64,000 nt of DNA from Prochloron sp965198675. Its GTDB lineage: Bacteria; Cyanobacteriota; Cyanobacteriia; Cyanobacteriales; Prochloraceae. Each line of letters starts with the position of its first letter. The stretch's first letter is position 1. Shown piece after piece: positions 53,948-63,097 of this stretch. The notes under the pieces are model-generated. The model ran no database searches and was not told where the DNA came from. It worked only from the letters and a program-made list of their open reading frames with translations. The position numbers were made by a program, and so were the translations under genes. Location of the stretch: positions 248,001 through 312,000 of the forward strand of contig OZ240666.1 of assembly GCA_965198675.1 (NCBI GenBank), in the 5' to 3' direction.

Positions 53948-54091
53948 TGGTTTTTTGTTATAATAGTACGATTTGGGGAGGGATGGGAGTAATTGAAACC
54001 TGGTGGGGGTTGGATAAAATAGCCCGCAATTCAGGTTAAGGGCGGTTGGACGGGAAGACTCCGCCCATGGCGCACGGTGGGCAATGCCCAC

Positions 54092-54336
54092 CCTACATTA
54101 TTCCCAGAGACGACGACGAGAAGGACCTTGAAGACGTTGGTGAGCCCACCCGTAGGATGCGTTAGCTGTCGTAGGATGCGTTACTAGCCGTAAGTAGTAG
54201 CAACAATACAAACTTTGTTGGCGTAACGCATCGTACGTAGCAGCATCCTAAATTAAATGGGTTAGCGTAACGCATCCTACGAACTGGCGATCGCCCAGAA
54301 AAAGAATCCCTCTTCAGACGCTTTATAAGTAAGAGT
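54092..54336. repeat. End of AKR duplicate and GTAGGATGCGTTA repeat
   Basis: 54097-54145 repeats the last 45 or so bases of the aldo/keto reductase gene (56483-56525), part of the same duplication as the secreted-protein copies. At 54155-54290 follow copies of GTAGGATGCGTTA and its inverse around CATCCTAAATTAAATGGG, a repeat shared with 63473-63570. No gene is supported. Confidence 0.7.
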
Positions 54337-54484
54337 ATCACCATTATTGCACCGTCACTCCCATTGCTGAGTTAGAAAAATGATGAGTTAGCTGAAATTG
54401 TGGTGGTGACACACCAAGTGCGGGAAGGAAATTCGGGATTTGGAGGCGATCGCTAGTATTCCCAGTATTCTTCGAGTTTTATAG
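54337..54484 (+). pseudogene. Degenerate hom 3' fragment
   Basis: Matches the last quarter of hom. ATTATTGCACCGTCACTCCC with CATTGCTGAGTTAGA is followed by a deletion, then ATGATGAGTTAGCTGAAATT, a second deletion, and GGCGATCGCTAGTATTCCCA to the stop. Two internal deletions removed the ACT-domain core. It is a remnant of a copy of the gene at 50227. Confidence 0.85.
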
Positions 54485-54543
54485 AGTGATGGGGCTCCCA
54501 ACAACTAAGCTCTACCCCCCTTTCTTCTCTCAGTCTTCTGTGG

Positions 54544-55752
54544 TTAAATCAAATTAGCAAAGTTGGCTGGATCCTGATCCCTTCGATGACTGAAAGGAAT
54601 CGGTTCCCCCTGGCGATCTCCTACCAATGCTGCTGTTGCTTCCAATGCTTCTCTCAGTCGTTTCGCTGCATAAATAGACATATCACGAGGAACATTAATT
54701 CTATCCCTCAAATATCGCAAAGGGGAGTCGGAGTTTGGGGGTGGTGTGCAGACTTTGTCCGTCATCATATAAGTCAAAGCACAGCGCAGAGCTGTATCGA
54801 ATAATTTATCCTGGGCTGGATTAACACGAATAATATTAGTACGATGTTTAATCACCCGGTGCAGCGCTTCAGCACGGGAGGTTTTCGGTTCTGGGTAAAT
54901 AACATCAGGTAACCCAAACCAAGGACCATTATCTACTTGTGTCTTGTTGCGGAGCATCTTAGGTTCACCGTTCTCCCAACATCCTCCCATTTGGGGGGGT
55001 AAGTCATGGGCGTGAGTGTGGAAGTCACTCTGGGTACCTCGATAGGTGGAACGACTTTCCATAGCGTCAAACCATTTGGCAAGATGAGGATTTTCTTTCC
55101 GCAGCTCGTAGCCTTTGTAGTAGTATAAACTGGCGTTCATGCGCTCCAAATAGGGTATGAAGATCACATCAGCAGTACTAAAATCAGCCAGAAAATAAGG
55201 TCCCGGTGTGCTTTTTAAGGCTTCTTCTACCATAGCCACTACTTGTAGGAATTTCTCCCTGTTACGTTGCTCTTGGGAGGAGGTTCTGGCTCGGTAGCAA
55301 AGCCAGGTACACCAGGCTCGAAATAACATTCGCTCCAATCTTCGTAGGGGAACCACCGCCCGCTCCTGCATACCCTGCCCTAATGCACCAAATACTGTTT
55401 CTAAAGCTCTCAAAATGTCGTCACTTTCTGTAATTAAGCGGCTGTTCAACTCTATGGCTGGGAGCATTCCCGATGGAACTTTGTCTTTGTACCACTGCTC
55501 TTTGTCTCCGTAGCAGAACATAGTCACTTTTTCGATGCAGTAGGGGACTTGTTTTTCTTCCAGCCACAGCCAGACTTTCTGACAGTAGGGACACCAAGCG
55601 TGATTATCTCGATATAGGGTTACTTGAACGTCGGAAGAGGGGTGAGAAAACAAGCGCAATGTGGCTTGGGAATTAGTGGCTCCGTTAACTCTGTCTATGT
55701 GAAAGTCTGTGAGGGTTTCTAATTCTTGCCAGGTTAGGGGAGTAGTCGTCAT
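54544..55752 (-). CDS. Glutathione S-transferase family protein
   Basis: A 402-residue protein. The N-terminal thioredoxin-fold domain has the glutaredoxin-like CPYC at 54-57 (LYRDNHAWCPYCQKVWLWL), then LPAIELNSRLITESDDIL, which binds glutathione. The helical GST-C domain includes YFLADFSTADVIFIPYLERM. A C-terminal extension of about 130 residues (from QMGGCWENGEPK) is not part of standard GSTs. It is found in a group of cyanobacterial/algal GST-like proteins of unknown substrate. It is flanked on both sides by the duplicated secreted-protein gene. Confidence 0.85.
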   Translation of the reverse strand: MTTTPLTWQELETLTDFHIDRVNGATNSQATLRLFSHPSSDVQVTLYRDNHAWCPYCQKVWLWLEEKQVPYCIEKVTMFCYGDKEQWYKDKVPSGMLPAIELNSRLITESDDILRALETVFGALGQGMQERAVVPLRRLERMLFRAWCTWLCYRARTSSQEQRNREKFLQVVAMVEEALKSTPGPYFLADFSTADVIFIPYLERMNASLYYYKGYELRKENPHLAKWFDAMESRSTYRGTQSDFHTHAHDLPPQMGGCWENGEPKMLRNKTQVDNGPWFGLPDVIYPEPKTSRAEALHRVIKHRTNIIRVNPAQDKLFDTALRCALTYMMTDKVCTPPPNSDSPLRYLRDRINVPRDMSIYAAKRLREALEATAALVGDRQGEPIPFSHRRDQDPANFANLI

Positions 55753-55849
55753 ATTATATTATGATATAATTGGTGTATTCAGGATAGTGTAACCCATGCT
55801 TATATAAATCGCAACCCAGCAAATCTGTTGTTTTTATTTTTCCCTACGC

Positions 55850-56353
55850 TTACAGTTGTAAGCCATCAAAATCAGAGTCCAATTTAATTTTACATCCAGG
55901 AATATCCATGGTATAATCGCAAGTATAGGTAGCTAAACATTGTTGTTGTTGGTTGAATACTCTCAGATTATATTCGTACCCTCTAGCAACAGTACCAAAT
56001 TGATGGAGGAAACGATAACGATTGAGATAATCGAGCAGGGACCATAATTGACGATTGACAATCAAATCGATTCGTTTTTCTTCTGAGTAAGCTAACCAGT
56101 TAATGACTAATCTACCTCTGTAGGGATCAATTTGTTCCCTTGCCCACCAAAGACTGGGAATATTTATTGACCTCTGGGAAATTGTATTCGCAGTAATTAT
56201 ACCTCGTTGGGCTAATTGTTCATTATCTTTTAACAATTCAAATTCTAACGGTGGAATATCGCCAGAAATTGTTGCCGCTCCAACTTCAGTTAATTGGAGC
56301 CACCAAAAGGTAGATAATATTGCTAAAAACACAAATCTCTTATTATTAGTCAT
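55850..56353 (-). CDS. Secreted protein of unknown function, copy 2
   Basis: 167 residues from ATG 56353, differing from 53447-53947 at few positions (for example one extra Gln in FNQQQQCLATYTC). The duplicated DNA extends past the start codon into the 3' end of the aldo/keto reductase gene, so this locus is probably the original and 53447 the copy. Confidence 0.7.
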   Translation of the reverse strand: MTNNKRFVFLAILSTFWWLQLTEVGAATISGDIPPLEFELLKDNEQLAQRGIITANTISQRSINIPSLWWAREQIDPYRGRLVINWLAYSEEKRIDLIVNRQLWSLLDYLNRYRFLHQFGTVARGYEYNLRVFNQQQQCLATYTCDYTMDIPGCKIKLDSDFDGLQL

Positions 56354-56482
56354 TGGTTTTTTGTTATAATAGTACGATTTGGGGAGGGATGGGGTTTGAT
56401 AAAATAGCCCGCAATTCAGGTTAAGGGCGGTTGGACGGGAAGACTCCGCCCATGGCGCACGGTGGGCAATGCCCACCCTACA

Positions 56483-57613
56483 TTATTCCCAGAGACGACG
56501 ACGAGGAGAACCTTGAAGACGTTGGTGAGTATCCAATAAAAGCCTGGGAATATCTAAGTTTTCAGGACAGCGAGGAAGACAATCACCGCAGTTAGTACAG
56601 CGGTTTCCTTTTCTACCGGGAAACCAATGACCAGCATTTTCAAACATCCCATAGCGATACTGACCATAGTCGGTCATGTCATATGCTACTGCTAGGTTGC
56701 GCAGACGCAAGACTTCGGGAATATTGATTTCTGCCGGACAGGGAAGACATTGGTAGCATTGACGGCAAGCATTGGTTCCTAAACTCTGGTCTAATTCAAC
56801 TTCTAATCTTTTCAAGACTGCAATTTCAGCCTCCGTGAGGGGACCGTCCTGGTCAGCAACTGCTAGACTGGGTAATTGGGAGGGGTTAGCCGGACCAACA
56901 CTCAGAGTGGTAATGCGGCGATCCCTCAACAAAAAACGGTAGTTTAGTTCCAAGGGGGATACAGGGGGATTGCACAACTGTTGCAGTTTTTCTGGCGGGG
57001 TATAGAGACGACCTCCTTTATCGGCAGGAGAGATAATAAACACCCCCATATCTTTTTGGTGAGCTAGTTCCACTGCCTGGTCATGGCGCTGAAAGAAATA
57101 GTAGTAGTGGAGATTGACAAATGCAAATAAATCTGTATTAATTGCCGCCAGAATCAAATCTAAGGTGCCGTGAGTAGAAAAACCTAGGTTTCGTACTTTA
57201 CCCTCTGCCATTGCCCGATAAATCGCCTTTTGACAGCCCTCAGAACCCTGCACCCATGATAAATGCTCCCAAGTATTAATCCCGTGAATTGCCAAACAAT
57301 CGATATAATCTAATTGCAGGCGAGCGAGAGATTGGTGGATCCATGACCACATCAATTCCCCATCAGAGGTAGGGGGCAGTTTAGTAGTAATATATAATTG
57401 CTCTCGCGGTACCGATAATCCCTCTTGGAGAACTAGTCCGAGATATTCCTCGCTTTTGCCATAGCCTCTAGCCGTTTCCAAGTGATTAATTCCCAAAACA
57501 ATAGCTTGTTCTATGGTTTGGCGGAAATTGACAAAATTTCCCAAACAGCCCATAGTTCCCAAGGAAAAGACAGACAGCAGCAGCTCAGTTTTCCCGAACC
57601 TTCGATAGCGCAT
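56483..57613 (-). CDS. Aldo/keto reductase with C-terminal ferredoxin domain
   Basis: A 376-residue protein. The AKR barrel (1-270) has LETARGYGKSEEYL (active-site Tyr), ITTKLPP (Lys) and CLAIHGI (His); the usual aspartate is Glu as in other ferredoxin-linked AKRs. The C-terminal region has two 4Fe-4S clusters: CRQCYQCLPCP and CTNCGDCLPRCP. Such fusions are electron-transfer-linked reductases of unknown substrate. The two iron-sulfur motifs are complete. Confidence 0.9.
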   Translation of the reverse strand: MRYRRFGKTELLLSVFSLGTMGCLGNFVNFRQTIEQAIVLGINHLETARGYGKSEEYLGLVLQEGLSVPREQLYITTKLPPTSDGELMWSWIHQSLARLQLDYIDCLAIHGINTWEHLSWVQGSEGCQKAIYRAMAEGKVRNLGFSTHGTLDLILAAINTDLFAFVNLHYYYFFQRHDQAVELAHQKDMGVFIISPADKGGRLYTPPEKLQQLCNPPVSPLELNYRFLLRDRRITTLSVGPANPSQLPSLAVADQDGPLTEAEIAVLKRLEVELDQSLGTNACRQCYQCLPCPAEINIPEVLRLRNLAVAYDMTDYGQYRYGMFENAGHWFPGRKGNRCTNCGDCLPRCPENLDIPRLLLDTHQRLQGSPRRRLWE

Positions 57614-57656
57614 TAGCGGTTACCTCATATTGACGAATTACCTCTCCCCCTTTTCC

Positions 57657-58145
57657 CTACAAACCCCTTCGCTTAATTAAGTCTGAGGGATTGAGGTCAG
57701 AGACAAACTTCTTAAAAGCTTGTCGTTCTTCTTCGTCCGCATCCCGATCTACTGGAATAGACGCATCAGCTACTACTTCTTCCATCACCCAGATCGGGCT
57801 GCGAGTGCGGAGAGCGATGGCGATCGCATCACTGGGTCGGCAATCGATTTCTTTTTTCTTCTTCTCCTGACTCAGATCCAAAACCGCATGGAAAGTATTG
57901 TCCTGGAGGGAATGAATGATGATTCGCTCCAGTTTCAGGTTCCAGGTTTCCATAATATTGACCATCAGGTCGTGGGACAGGGGACGAGCTGGCTTTTGTT
58001 TTTCTAAAGCACCGATAATTGCCTTAGCCTGATCCTGTCCTATATATATAGGCAGCGCTCGACGGTCTGTGCTATCTTTCAGTAACACTATGGGGCTGCG
58101 GGTGATAGCATCTAATGCAATTCCAGCGACTCTCATTTCAATCAT
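57657..58145 (-). CDS. Bifunctional nuclease family protein (DUF151)
   Basis: A 162-residue protein of the DUF151 family: MRVAGIALDAITRSPIVLLKD, LPIYIGQDQAKAI and DCRPSDAIAIALRTRSPIWV are the conserved blocks. Some plant members have nuclease activity in vitro. Its divergent placement next to ribE is common in cyanobacteria. Confidence 0.9.
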   Translation of the reverse strand: MIEMRVAGIALDAITRSPIVLLKDSTDRRALPIYIGQDQAKAIIGALEKQKPARPLSHDLMVNIMETWNLKLERIIIHSLQDNTFHAVLDLSQEKKKKEIDCRPSDAIAIALRTRSPIWVMEEVVADASIPVDRDADEEERQAFKKFVSDLNPSDLIKRRGL

Positions 58146-58273
58146 CTGGTTCCCCTCTAGAATAAAGTTGGCATCAAAGGGTTGGACTCTATTCCATTAT
58201 TAACCCTTAAACTCTAGATTGCTACAGAACAATCCTCTAAACCCTATGTAACCACTACTATCACGATAAATTC

Positions 58274-58951
58274 ATGTTTACAGGATTAATTCAAAGTTTA
58301 GGATCAATCCGACTCCTGGGAAAGGATCGCTTCGCTCTTTCCGTCTCGGGTCAGAATGGGACAATCATTTTACAGGACTTAGCCATTGGTGATAGCGTTG
58401 CTGTAGATGGTATCTGTCTTACGGTAGAGGAAATTTTGCCAGACGGTTTCCTCGCCACTGCTTCCCCGGAAACTTTGCAGCGCACTACTCTCTCGAACCG
58501 CAGTCAAGGATCCGTTCCCGTTAATTTGGAAACATCTATACGGGTAGGTAGTAAGTTGGGGGGACATTTTGTCACGGGTCACGTGGACGGGATTGGTTGT
58601 TTAATCTCCTCCTACGAGACAGAGAAAGCCTGGGAGATCCGTTTTGGTGCCCCGGTCGATCTGTCCAGAGAATGGCACCGTCATATTGCCCCTTATTTGG
58701 TTCCTAAAGGCAGTATTGCCATCAATGGTATTAGCCTGACAATAGCAGATTGCGATAGGAAGGGCAACTGGTTTCAAGCTGCCGTTATTCCCCATACCTA
58801 TAAGAAAACCAATCTTTCTTATTTGGAAATTGGGGATTGGGTCAATGTAGAAAGTGATATTTTGGGCAAATACGTGGCTAAATTACTCCCTCATAGTCCT
58901 CATACACCAGATATTAGCCTCTCTTTCCTCACTGAACATGGATATGTTTAA
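58274..58951 (+). CDS. ribE: Riboflavin synthase alpha subunit
   Basis: A 225-residue enzyme that dismutates two 6,7-dimethyl-8-ribityllumazine molecules to riboflavin. Two lumazine-binding domains are evident: MFTGLIQSLGSI with GDSVAVDGICLTV, and LVPKGSIAINGISLTIADC near 150. NMR-known dimer residues are not assigned here. ATG preceded by AATTC; divergent from the DUF151 gene. Confidence 0.94.
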   Translation: MFTGLIQSLGSIRLLGKDRFALSVSGQNGTIILQDLAIGDSVAVDGICLTVEEILPDGFLATASPETLQRTTLSNRSQGSVPVNLETSIRVGSKLGGHFVTGHVDGIGCLISSYETEKAWEIRFGAPVDLSREWHRHIAPYLVPKGSIAINGISLTIADCDRKGNWFQAAVIPHTYKKTNLSYLEIGDWVNVESDILGKYVAKLLPHSPHTPDISLSFLTEHGYV

Positions 58952-58960
58952 TTATTTGAT

Positions 58961-59053
58961 TGCGTAGCAAAGCGCAAGCTTTGCGCAAGCAACCGCCCTT
59001 GGCGTCCCGCGTAAGCGTCCCGCCCTTGGCGTCCCGCCCTTGGCGTCCGCAGA
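58961..59053. repeat. Iterated GCCCTTGGCGTCCC repeat
   Basis: Reverse-orientation copy of the composite repeat at 1686-1815: AGCAAAGCGCAAGCTTTGCG followed by four GCCCTTGGCGTCC-type units. It fills the gap between the ends of ribE and birA. Confidence 0.8.
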
Positions 59054-59073
59054 TGAATAATGATAATTACTCA

Positions 59074-59850
59074 CTATTCTTTATATCCTAGACTAATACT
59101 ACCAGGTGGTAAGCATATTTCTGTACTTGCTCCCTTGGACTGTAAGCGGACTCGCAATAAACCTTTGACTGTGACCCCCACCACTTCTCCGGGAGAACCT
59201 GCCACCATTACATTTCGTCCTTTACTATCTAAAAGTTGAAGATATTTTGGGAGCAGTTTTTCTATTCCTAGCTCTAAATAGGTTTGATATCCCGAAAGAA
59301 TACCGTAGACGGCGATCGCCCCTAACTTCTCCAGGGAATTAATCTGGGAACCAGCTAAATTAATACCTATCTCTGGTACGGGATTTTTCCAGTTAATACC
59401 GACACCAATGACTGCTTCGATAATTGTATCACACTGCACTCTGGTTTCGCTTTTAATGCCACCCAGTTTCTTCCCAGCTAAAATTAAATCGTTGGGCCAT
59501 TTTATCCTCACCGGAACGCTATAATTTCTCAGAGCAGTAGCTATTCCCCAAGCAGTACAAAGAGTCAAATGAGAACTTAACTCAGTTGGAATATTAACAG
59601 AAAGACCCAGGGAAAGATAGAGTCCCCCTGATTTTGATTCCCACTTTCTACCCCATTGACCCCTTCCTGCTGTTTGAGACAAAGCTATGACTACTGTTGG
59701 GGTTTTGACACCGCTCCTCAGAAGTTCCCACAGTTTCTCATTAGTAGAAGAAATGGTATCAAAAAGATGCAAGGAAAACGATAATGGTTCTTTTGTTTTA
59801 GATAAATTGAGAAAAGTTGTTGTAAATTCTTGCCGATTAAAACCCACCAT
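59074..59850 (-). CDS. birA: Biotin-[acetyl-CoA carboxylase] ligase
   Basis: A 258-residue biotin protein ligase that attaches biotin to the carboxyl carrier protein of acetyl-CoA carboxylase. Signatures are ISSTNEKLWELL, the biotinyl-AMP loop SQTAGRGQWGRKWES, RIKWPNDLILAGKKLGGI and IGVGINW. It lacks the N-terminal helix-turn-helix of E. coli BirA, so it is not a repressor. The C-terminal SH3-like domain is present. Confidence 0.92.
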   Translation of the reverse strand: MVGFNRQEFTTTFLNLSKTKEPLSFSLHLFDTISSTNEKLWELLRSGVKTPTVVIALSQTAGRGQWGRKWESKSGGLYLSLGLSVNIPTELSSHLTLCTAWGIATALRNYSVPVRIKWPNDLILAGKKLGGIKSETRVQCDTIIEAVIGVGINWKNPVPEIGINLAGSQINSLEKLGAIAVYGILSGYQTYLELGIEKLLPKYLQLLDSKGRNVMVAGSPGEVVGVTVKGLLRVRLQSKGASTEICLPPGSISLGYKE

Positions 59851-59885
59851 TACTTTTGATAAAATCCATTAAGCTATTATATAGC

Positions 59886-60138
59886 AACTGATAACTGGTA
59901 ACTGGTAACTGCCTGACTGCCCCGGTTGGCATGAGCAGGACTGGTAACTGGTAACTGGTAACTGGTAACTGGTAACTGGTAACTGGTCACTGGTCACTGG
60001 TTACTGGTAACTGGTAACTGGTAACTGGTAACTGGTAACTGGTAACTGGTAACTGGTAACTGGTCACTGGTCACTGGTAACTGGTAACTGGTCACTGGTC
60101 ACTGGTAACTGGTCACTGGTCACTGGTAACTGGTCACT
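59886..60138. repeat. Heptameric AACTGGT tandem array (about 30 units)
   Basis: Uninterrupted or nearly uninterrupted copies of AACTGGT with a frequent variant CACTGGT, broken once by the CTGCCTGACTGCCCCGGTTG hairpin unit also seen at 7345 and 19900. Heptameric tandem repeats are a known class in cyanobacteria (STRR type). It fills the space between birA and pgeF (divergent) and leaves about 35 bases for a pgeF promoter. Confidence 0.92.
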
Positions 60139-60173
60139 GTTATAGTACGAAAGATAACCCATGAGCAAAACCC

Positions 60174-60947
60174 ATGAGTGATGACCATACTTGGGAGTGG
60201 CATTCGTTAAAAGGATTGCCCTATTTAACTTGTAGCTTGCTCGCCGACTTCCAACACGGCTTTTTTACCCGCCAGTTTCACCCCCGCAAACCCGAGGTAT
60301 TGGTCAAAACTTTCCATCCCTCCGTCCCAGCTTATCGGGTGAAACAAGTCCATGGTAACAAAGTCGTCTTCCCTGGGGACATAGAAGCTGCTGAGAGGGA
60401 AGTAGAGGCTGACGGCATTGTAACCCAAAAGCCGCAAGAATCGGTGTGGGCTGCTACTGCCGATTGTACTCCTGTATTGATAGGGGATCCAGTAACAGGA
60501 CGAGTCGCTGCCGTTCATGCTGGTTGGCGGGGTACGGCGCAGAAAATAGTTCTAGAGACCATCGCCCGCCTCCAAGCTTCTGGTAGTTCCCTGGATAATC
60601 TTTGCGTTGCCATAGGACCAGCCATTGACGGTCAGGTCTATCAAGTGGGGGAGCGGGTGGCTGCTGAAGTAGCTACCACAATTTTACCACAGGATAGCTC
60701 AGATGTCAAGAAAATTTTAACAGCTTTAAGGCAAATACCCAACTCTCCCATTCTCCATGATTCGGAACCGGGGCGGGTGCGTTTGGACGTGCGGCGAGTG
60801 AATCAGCTGCAACTGGAAAAGGCGGGTATGGTTGCGGCTCGAATCGCCATTGCCCCCTATTGTACTTATCAACAACCAGAATACTTCTTTTCCTACCGTC
60901 GTCGCCGGGAAAAAAAGGTTCAGTGGTCAGGTATTATTGGCAATTAA
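60174..60947 (+). CDS. pgeF: Peptidoglycan editing factor PgeF (laccase domain protein)
   Basis: A 257-residue multicopper-oxidase-like (YfiH/DUF152) protein. The zinc/copper ligands appear in RVKQVHGN (His), ATADCTPVLI (Cys) and AAVHAGWRGT (His). Members remove misplaced L-serine-containing peptides from peptidoglycan precursors and also show purine nucleoside phosphorylase activity in vitro. It is followed after 13 bases by the ATPase gene. Confidence 0.9.
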   Translation: MSDDHTWEWHSLKGLPYLTCSLLADFQHGFFTRQFHPRKPEVLVKTFHPSVPAYRVKQVHGNKVVFPGDIEAAEREVEADGIVTQKPQESVWAATADCTPVLIGDPVTGRVAAVHAGWRGTAQKIVLETIARLQASGSSLDNLCVAIGPAIDGQVYQVGERVAAEVATTILPQDSSDVKKILTALRQIPNSPILHDSEPGRVRLDVRRVNQLQLEKAGMVAARIAIAPYCTYQQPEYFFSYRRRREKKVQWSGIIGN

Positions 60948-60960
60948 GGGACTATTAATT

Positions 60961-62247
60961 ATGCTTAGTCGGATTCAAGCCCTCAACTACCGCTGTCTTC
61001 GATACCTTGACTGTCCTTTACTACCCTTTCAAATTCTGATTGGTCCCAATGCTTCCGGGAAAAGTTCTTTTCTGGACGTGGTGGCAATGCTTGGAGACTA
61101 TGTGAGGGAGGGACTGGATCATGCTTTATTACAAACTTTTCAAAATCCCACGGGACGGGCTACTCACGTAGACCAATTAATTTTTAATCAATCTGGACCT
61201 GGTTTTGAACTGGCGATCGAGTTAAAAGTTCCCAAGCAAATCTCCTCCTCATATGAATATGCTCGTTATGAAGTAGGGGTTGAGAAAAAGGAAAGTGGAG
61301 AATTGGCGATCGCCGGAGAAACCCTCTGGTTGCACAATACACAGCCAACCCATCAAAATACCGACCGTCAGTACACACTCTTTCCCATGGAAGTACCAGC
61401 ACCCAAAACCATTTTAACAGTCACGGGTCAAGGTAAGAAGAAACCGAGCAGCAAAAAACAATGGCGTAAAGTTGTGAGTAAAATTGTCAAATCTGGTAAT
61501 GACTACTATAAAGATGAGTCAGGTAACTGGAACATGACGTTCCGTCTCGGTACTCGCAAATCAGCTTTAGGTGGCCTGCCCCAAGATGAAGACCGATTTC
61601 CTATTGCTCTCTGGGTGAGAGATTTGCTGCGGGAAGGTATCCACATCTTAGCTCTAAATAGCATTGCCATGAGACGTCCTTGCAGTCCTTCAGAAGCCCG
61701 TACTTTCAAAGTTGATGGTTCTAACTTACCCCTGGTAGTGCAAGATTTACAGCAAAATCCTGAAGCTTTCCAAGATTGGGTAGAACACATGCAAACAGTT
61801 TTACCAGATCTAGAAACCATCTTAGTGGAAGAAAGACCAGAGGACAAACATTTATATTTGGCGATTAAATATAACTTTGGAGGTGATCCTGTTCCATCCT
61901 GGCTCCTTTCTGATGGCACCCTGCGTATGTTAGCATTAACCTTGTTAGCTTATATGGATATGCCATCTCCTGGAATCTATCTCATCGAAGAACCAGAAAA
62001 TGGCATTCATCCCAAAGCCATTGAAGCAGTTTTCTTATCTCTTGCTTCTGTTTACGATAGTCAAATTTTCCTCGCCACTCACTCCCCACTCTTCTTAGAT
62101 CTAGCCGAGAGAAAACAGCTTTTGTGTTTTGCCAAAAATACTTCTGGTGCCATCGATATCGTATCCGGAGATAATCACCCAGCCCTGCGGGAATGGAAAG
62201 GACAAATATTTCTGTCAACTCTTTATGCTTCTGGAGTACTAGGATGA
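60961..62247 (+). CDS. AAA family ATPase (OLD/SMC-like, AAA_21)
   Basis: A 428-residue ATPase from ATG 60961; a longer in-frame reading overlapping pgeF is rejected. Walker A GPNASGKSS is at 28-36. A large lid follows. The C-terminal half has the signature-like WLLSDGTLRMLALTLLAY, Walker B GIYLIEEPENGIHP with catalytic glutamate, and H-switch LATHSPLF. This SMC-like ATPase class powers many two-gene anti-phage modules. The next gene overlaps its stop by four bases. A broken copy of its first 87 codons is at 63098. Confidence 0.85.
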   Translation: MLSRIQALNYRCLRYLDCPLLPFQILIGPNASGKSSFLDVVAMLGDYVREGLDHALLQTFQNPTGRATHVDQLIFNQSGPGFELAIELKVPKQISSSYEYARYEVGVEKKESGELAIAGETLWLHNTQPTHQNTDRQYTLFPMEVPAPKTILTVTGQGKKKPSSKKQWRKVVSKIVKSGNDYYKDESGNWNMTFRLGTRKSALGGLPQDEDRFPIALWVRDLLREGIHILALNSIAMRRPCSPSEARTFKVDGSNLPLVVQDLQQNPEAFQDWVEHMQTVLPDLETILVEERPEDKHLYLAIKYNFGGDPVPSWLLSDGTLRMLALTLLAYMDMPSPGIYLIEEPENGIHPKAIEAVFLSLASVYDSQIFLATHSPLFLDLAERKQLLCFAKNTSGAIDIVSGDNHPALREWKGQIFLSTLYASGVLG

Positions 62248-62864
62248 AAGATTTAGTGGTCTTGGTAGCAGACGGACAACAGCAAGCAGTTATTGAAACC
62301 TTACTAGAAAAGCGCCATCAAGCCTTGCAAATTCGTCATCTGAGTAAGAAGAGGCAAGAGTTTAAAATCTTTGCTCATGAAAAAAGAGATCCAGGAGTTT
62401 ATAGAGATGAAGGAGCGTTTCTCAATTCATGTGCCCAGCAGTATAAATATGCATTAGTCATGTTAGACGCCGAATGGGAAGGTAGTCCAGGAGCAACAAA
62501 AATTAAAGAGAAAATCGAAAATGACCTAAATTGCCATGGATGGCAAAATCGCAGTGGAATCATCGTCATTGAACCAGAATTAGAGATTTGGGTGTGGTCA
62601 TCCTCTCCTAAGGTTGCAGAAATTTTGGGTCAAACTATGGCTGAAATTCGTTCCCTTGGGGAAGAGCGCAACTGGTGGGAAAAAGGCTCTCCGAAACCTC
62701 ATCGCCCCAAAGAACTGATGAAAGATGTATTGCGGCAAGCTCGCAAACACCCTTCGGCTGCCATATTTAAGCGTTTAGCTGCCCAAGTTTCCCTGAAAAG
62801 GTGTGAAGATACATCTTTCCAAGAATTAAAACAAAAATTACAGACATGGTTTCCCCAAAATTAG
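62244..62864 (+). CDS. Small partner of AAA ATPase (MAD4/DUF4276-like)
   Basis: 206 residues, ATG at 62244 inside the ATPase TGA. It opens with MKDLVVLVADGQQQAVIETL, an arrangement like a Toprim/DUF4276 first strand. YALVMLDAEWEGSPGATKI supplies acidic residues on a second strand, IIVIEPELEIWVWSSSPKV a third, and QVSLKRCEDTSFQELKQKL closes it. I recall similar partners of AAA ATPases (named MAD3-MAD4 in the methylation-associated defence system) but cannot verify this. The nuclease glutamate of true Toprims is not clear (Q in place). Tight coupling says it acts with the ATPase. Confidence 0.6.
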   Translation: MKDLVVLVADGQQQAVIETLLEKRHQALQIRHLSKKRQEFKIFAHEKRDPGVYRDEGAFLNSCAQQYKYALVMLDAEWEGSPGATKIKEKIENDLNCHGWQNRSGIIVIEPELEIWVWSSSPKVAEILGQTMAEIRSLGEERNWWEKGSPKPHRPKELMKDVLRQARKHPSAAIFKRLAAQVSLKRCEDTSFQELKQKLQTWFPQN

Positions 62865-63097
62865 AATCCTAGTCATGTTTGTAAACTTTTCTTAACTGCT
62901 TAACCACTTCTCACCCAGAAGGTGTTAGCTTGTTGCTCTCTCGGAGCGGCTCAAGGTCTCCTGGAATTTTAATGGAAATCCAATAAGAAGATTTGCCCAC
63001 CCTACCCCTAAATGATAATATATGCAATAATATGGTTTGAGCCGCTCCTTGATGCGGTTCCATTTTCTCCCTCTATGTCCACCATACCCTACACCCT

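Noticed and set aside
54162..54344. 60-codon minus-strand frame
   Set aside because: Made of the GTAGGATGCGTTA repeat, also present at 63473-63570 without a frame.
59886..60138. Possible CRISPR array
   Set aside because: The repeats are seven bases, contiguous and without unique spacers, so this is a simple tandem array.
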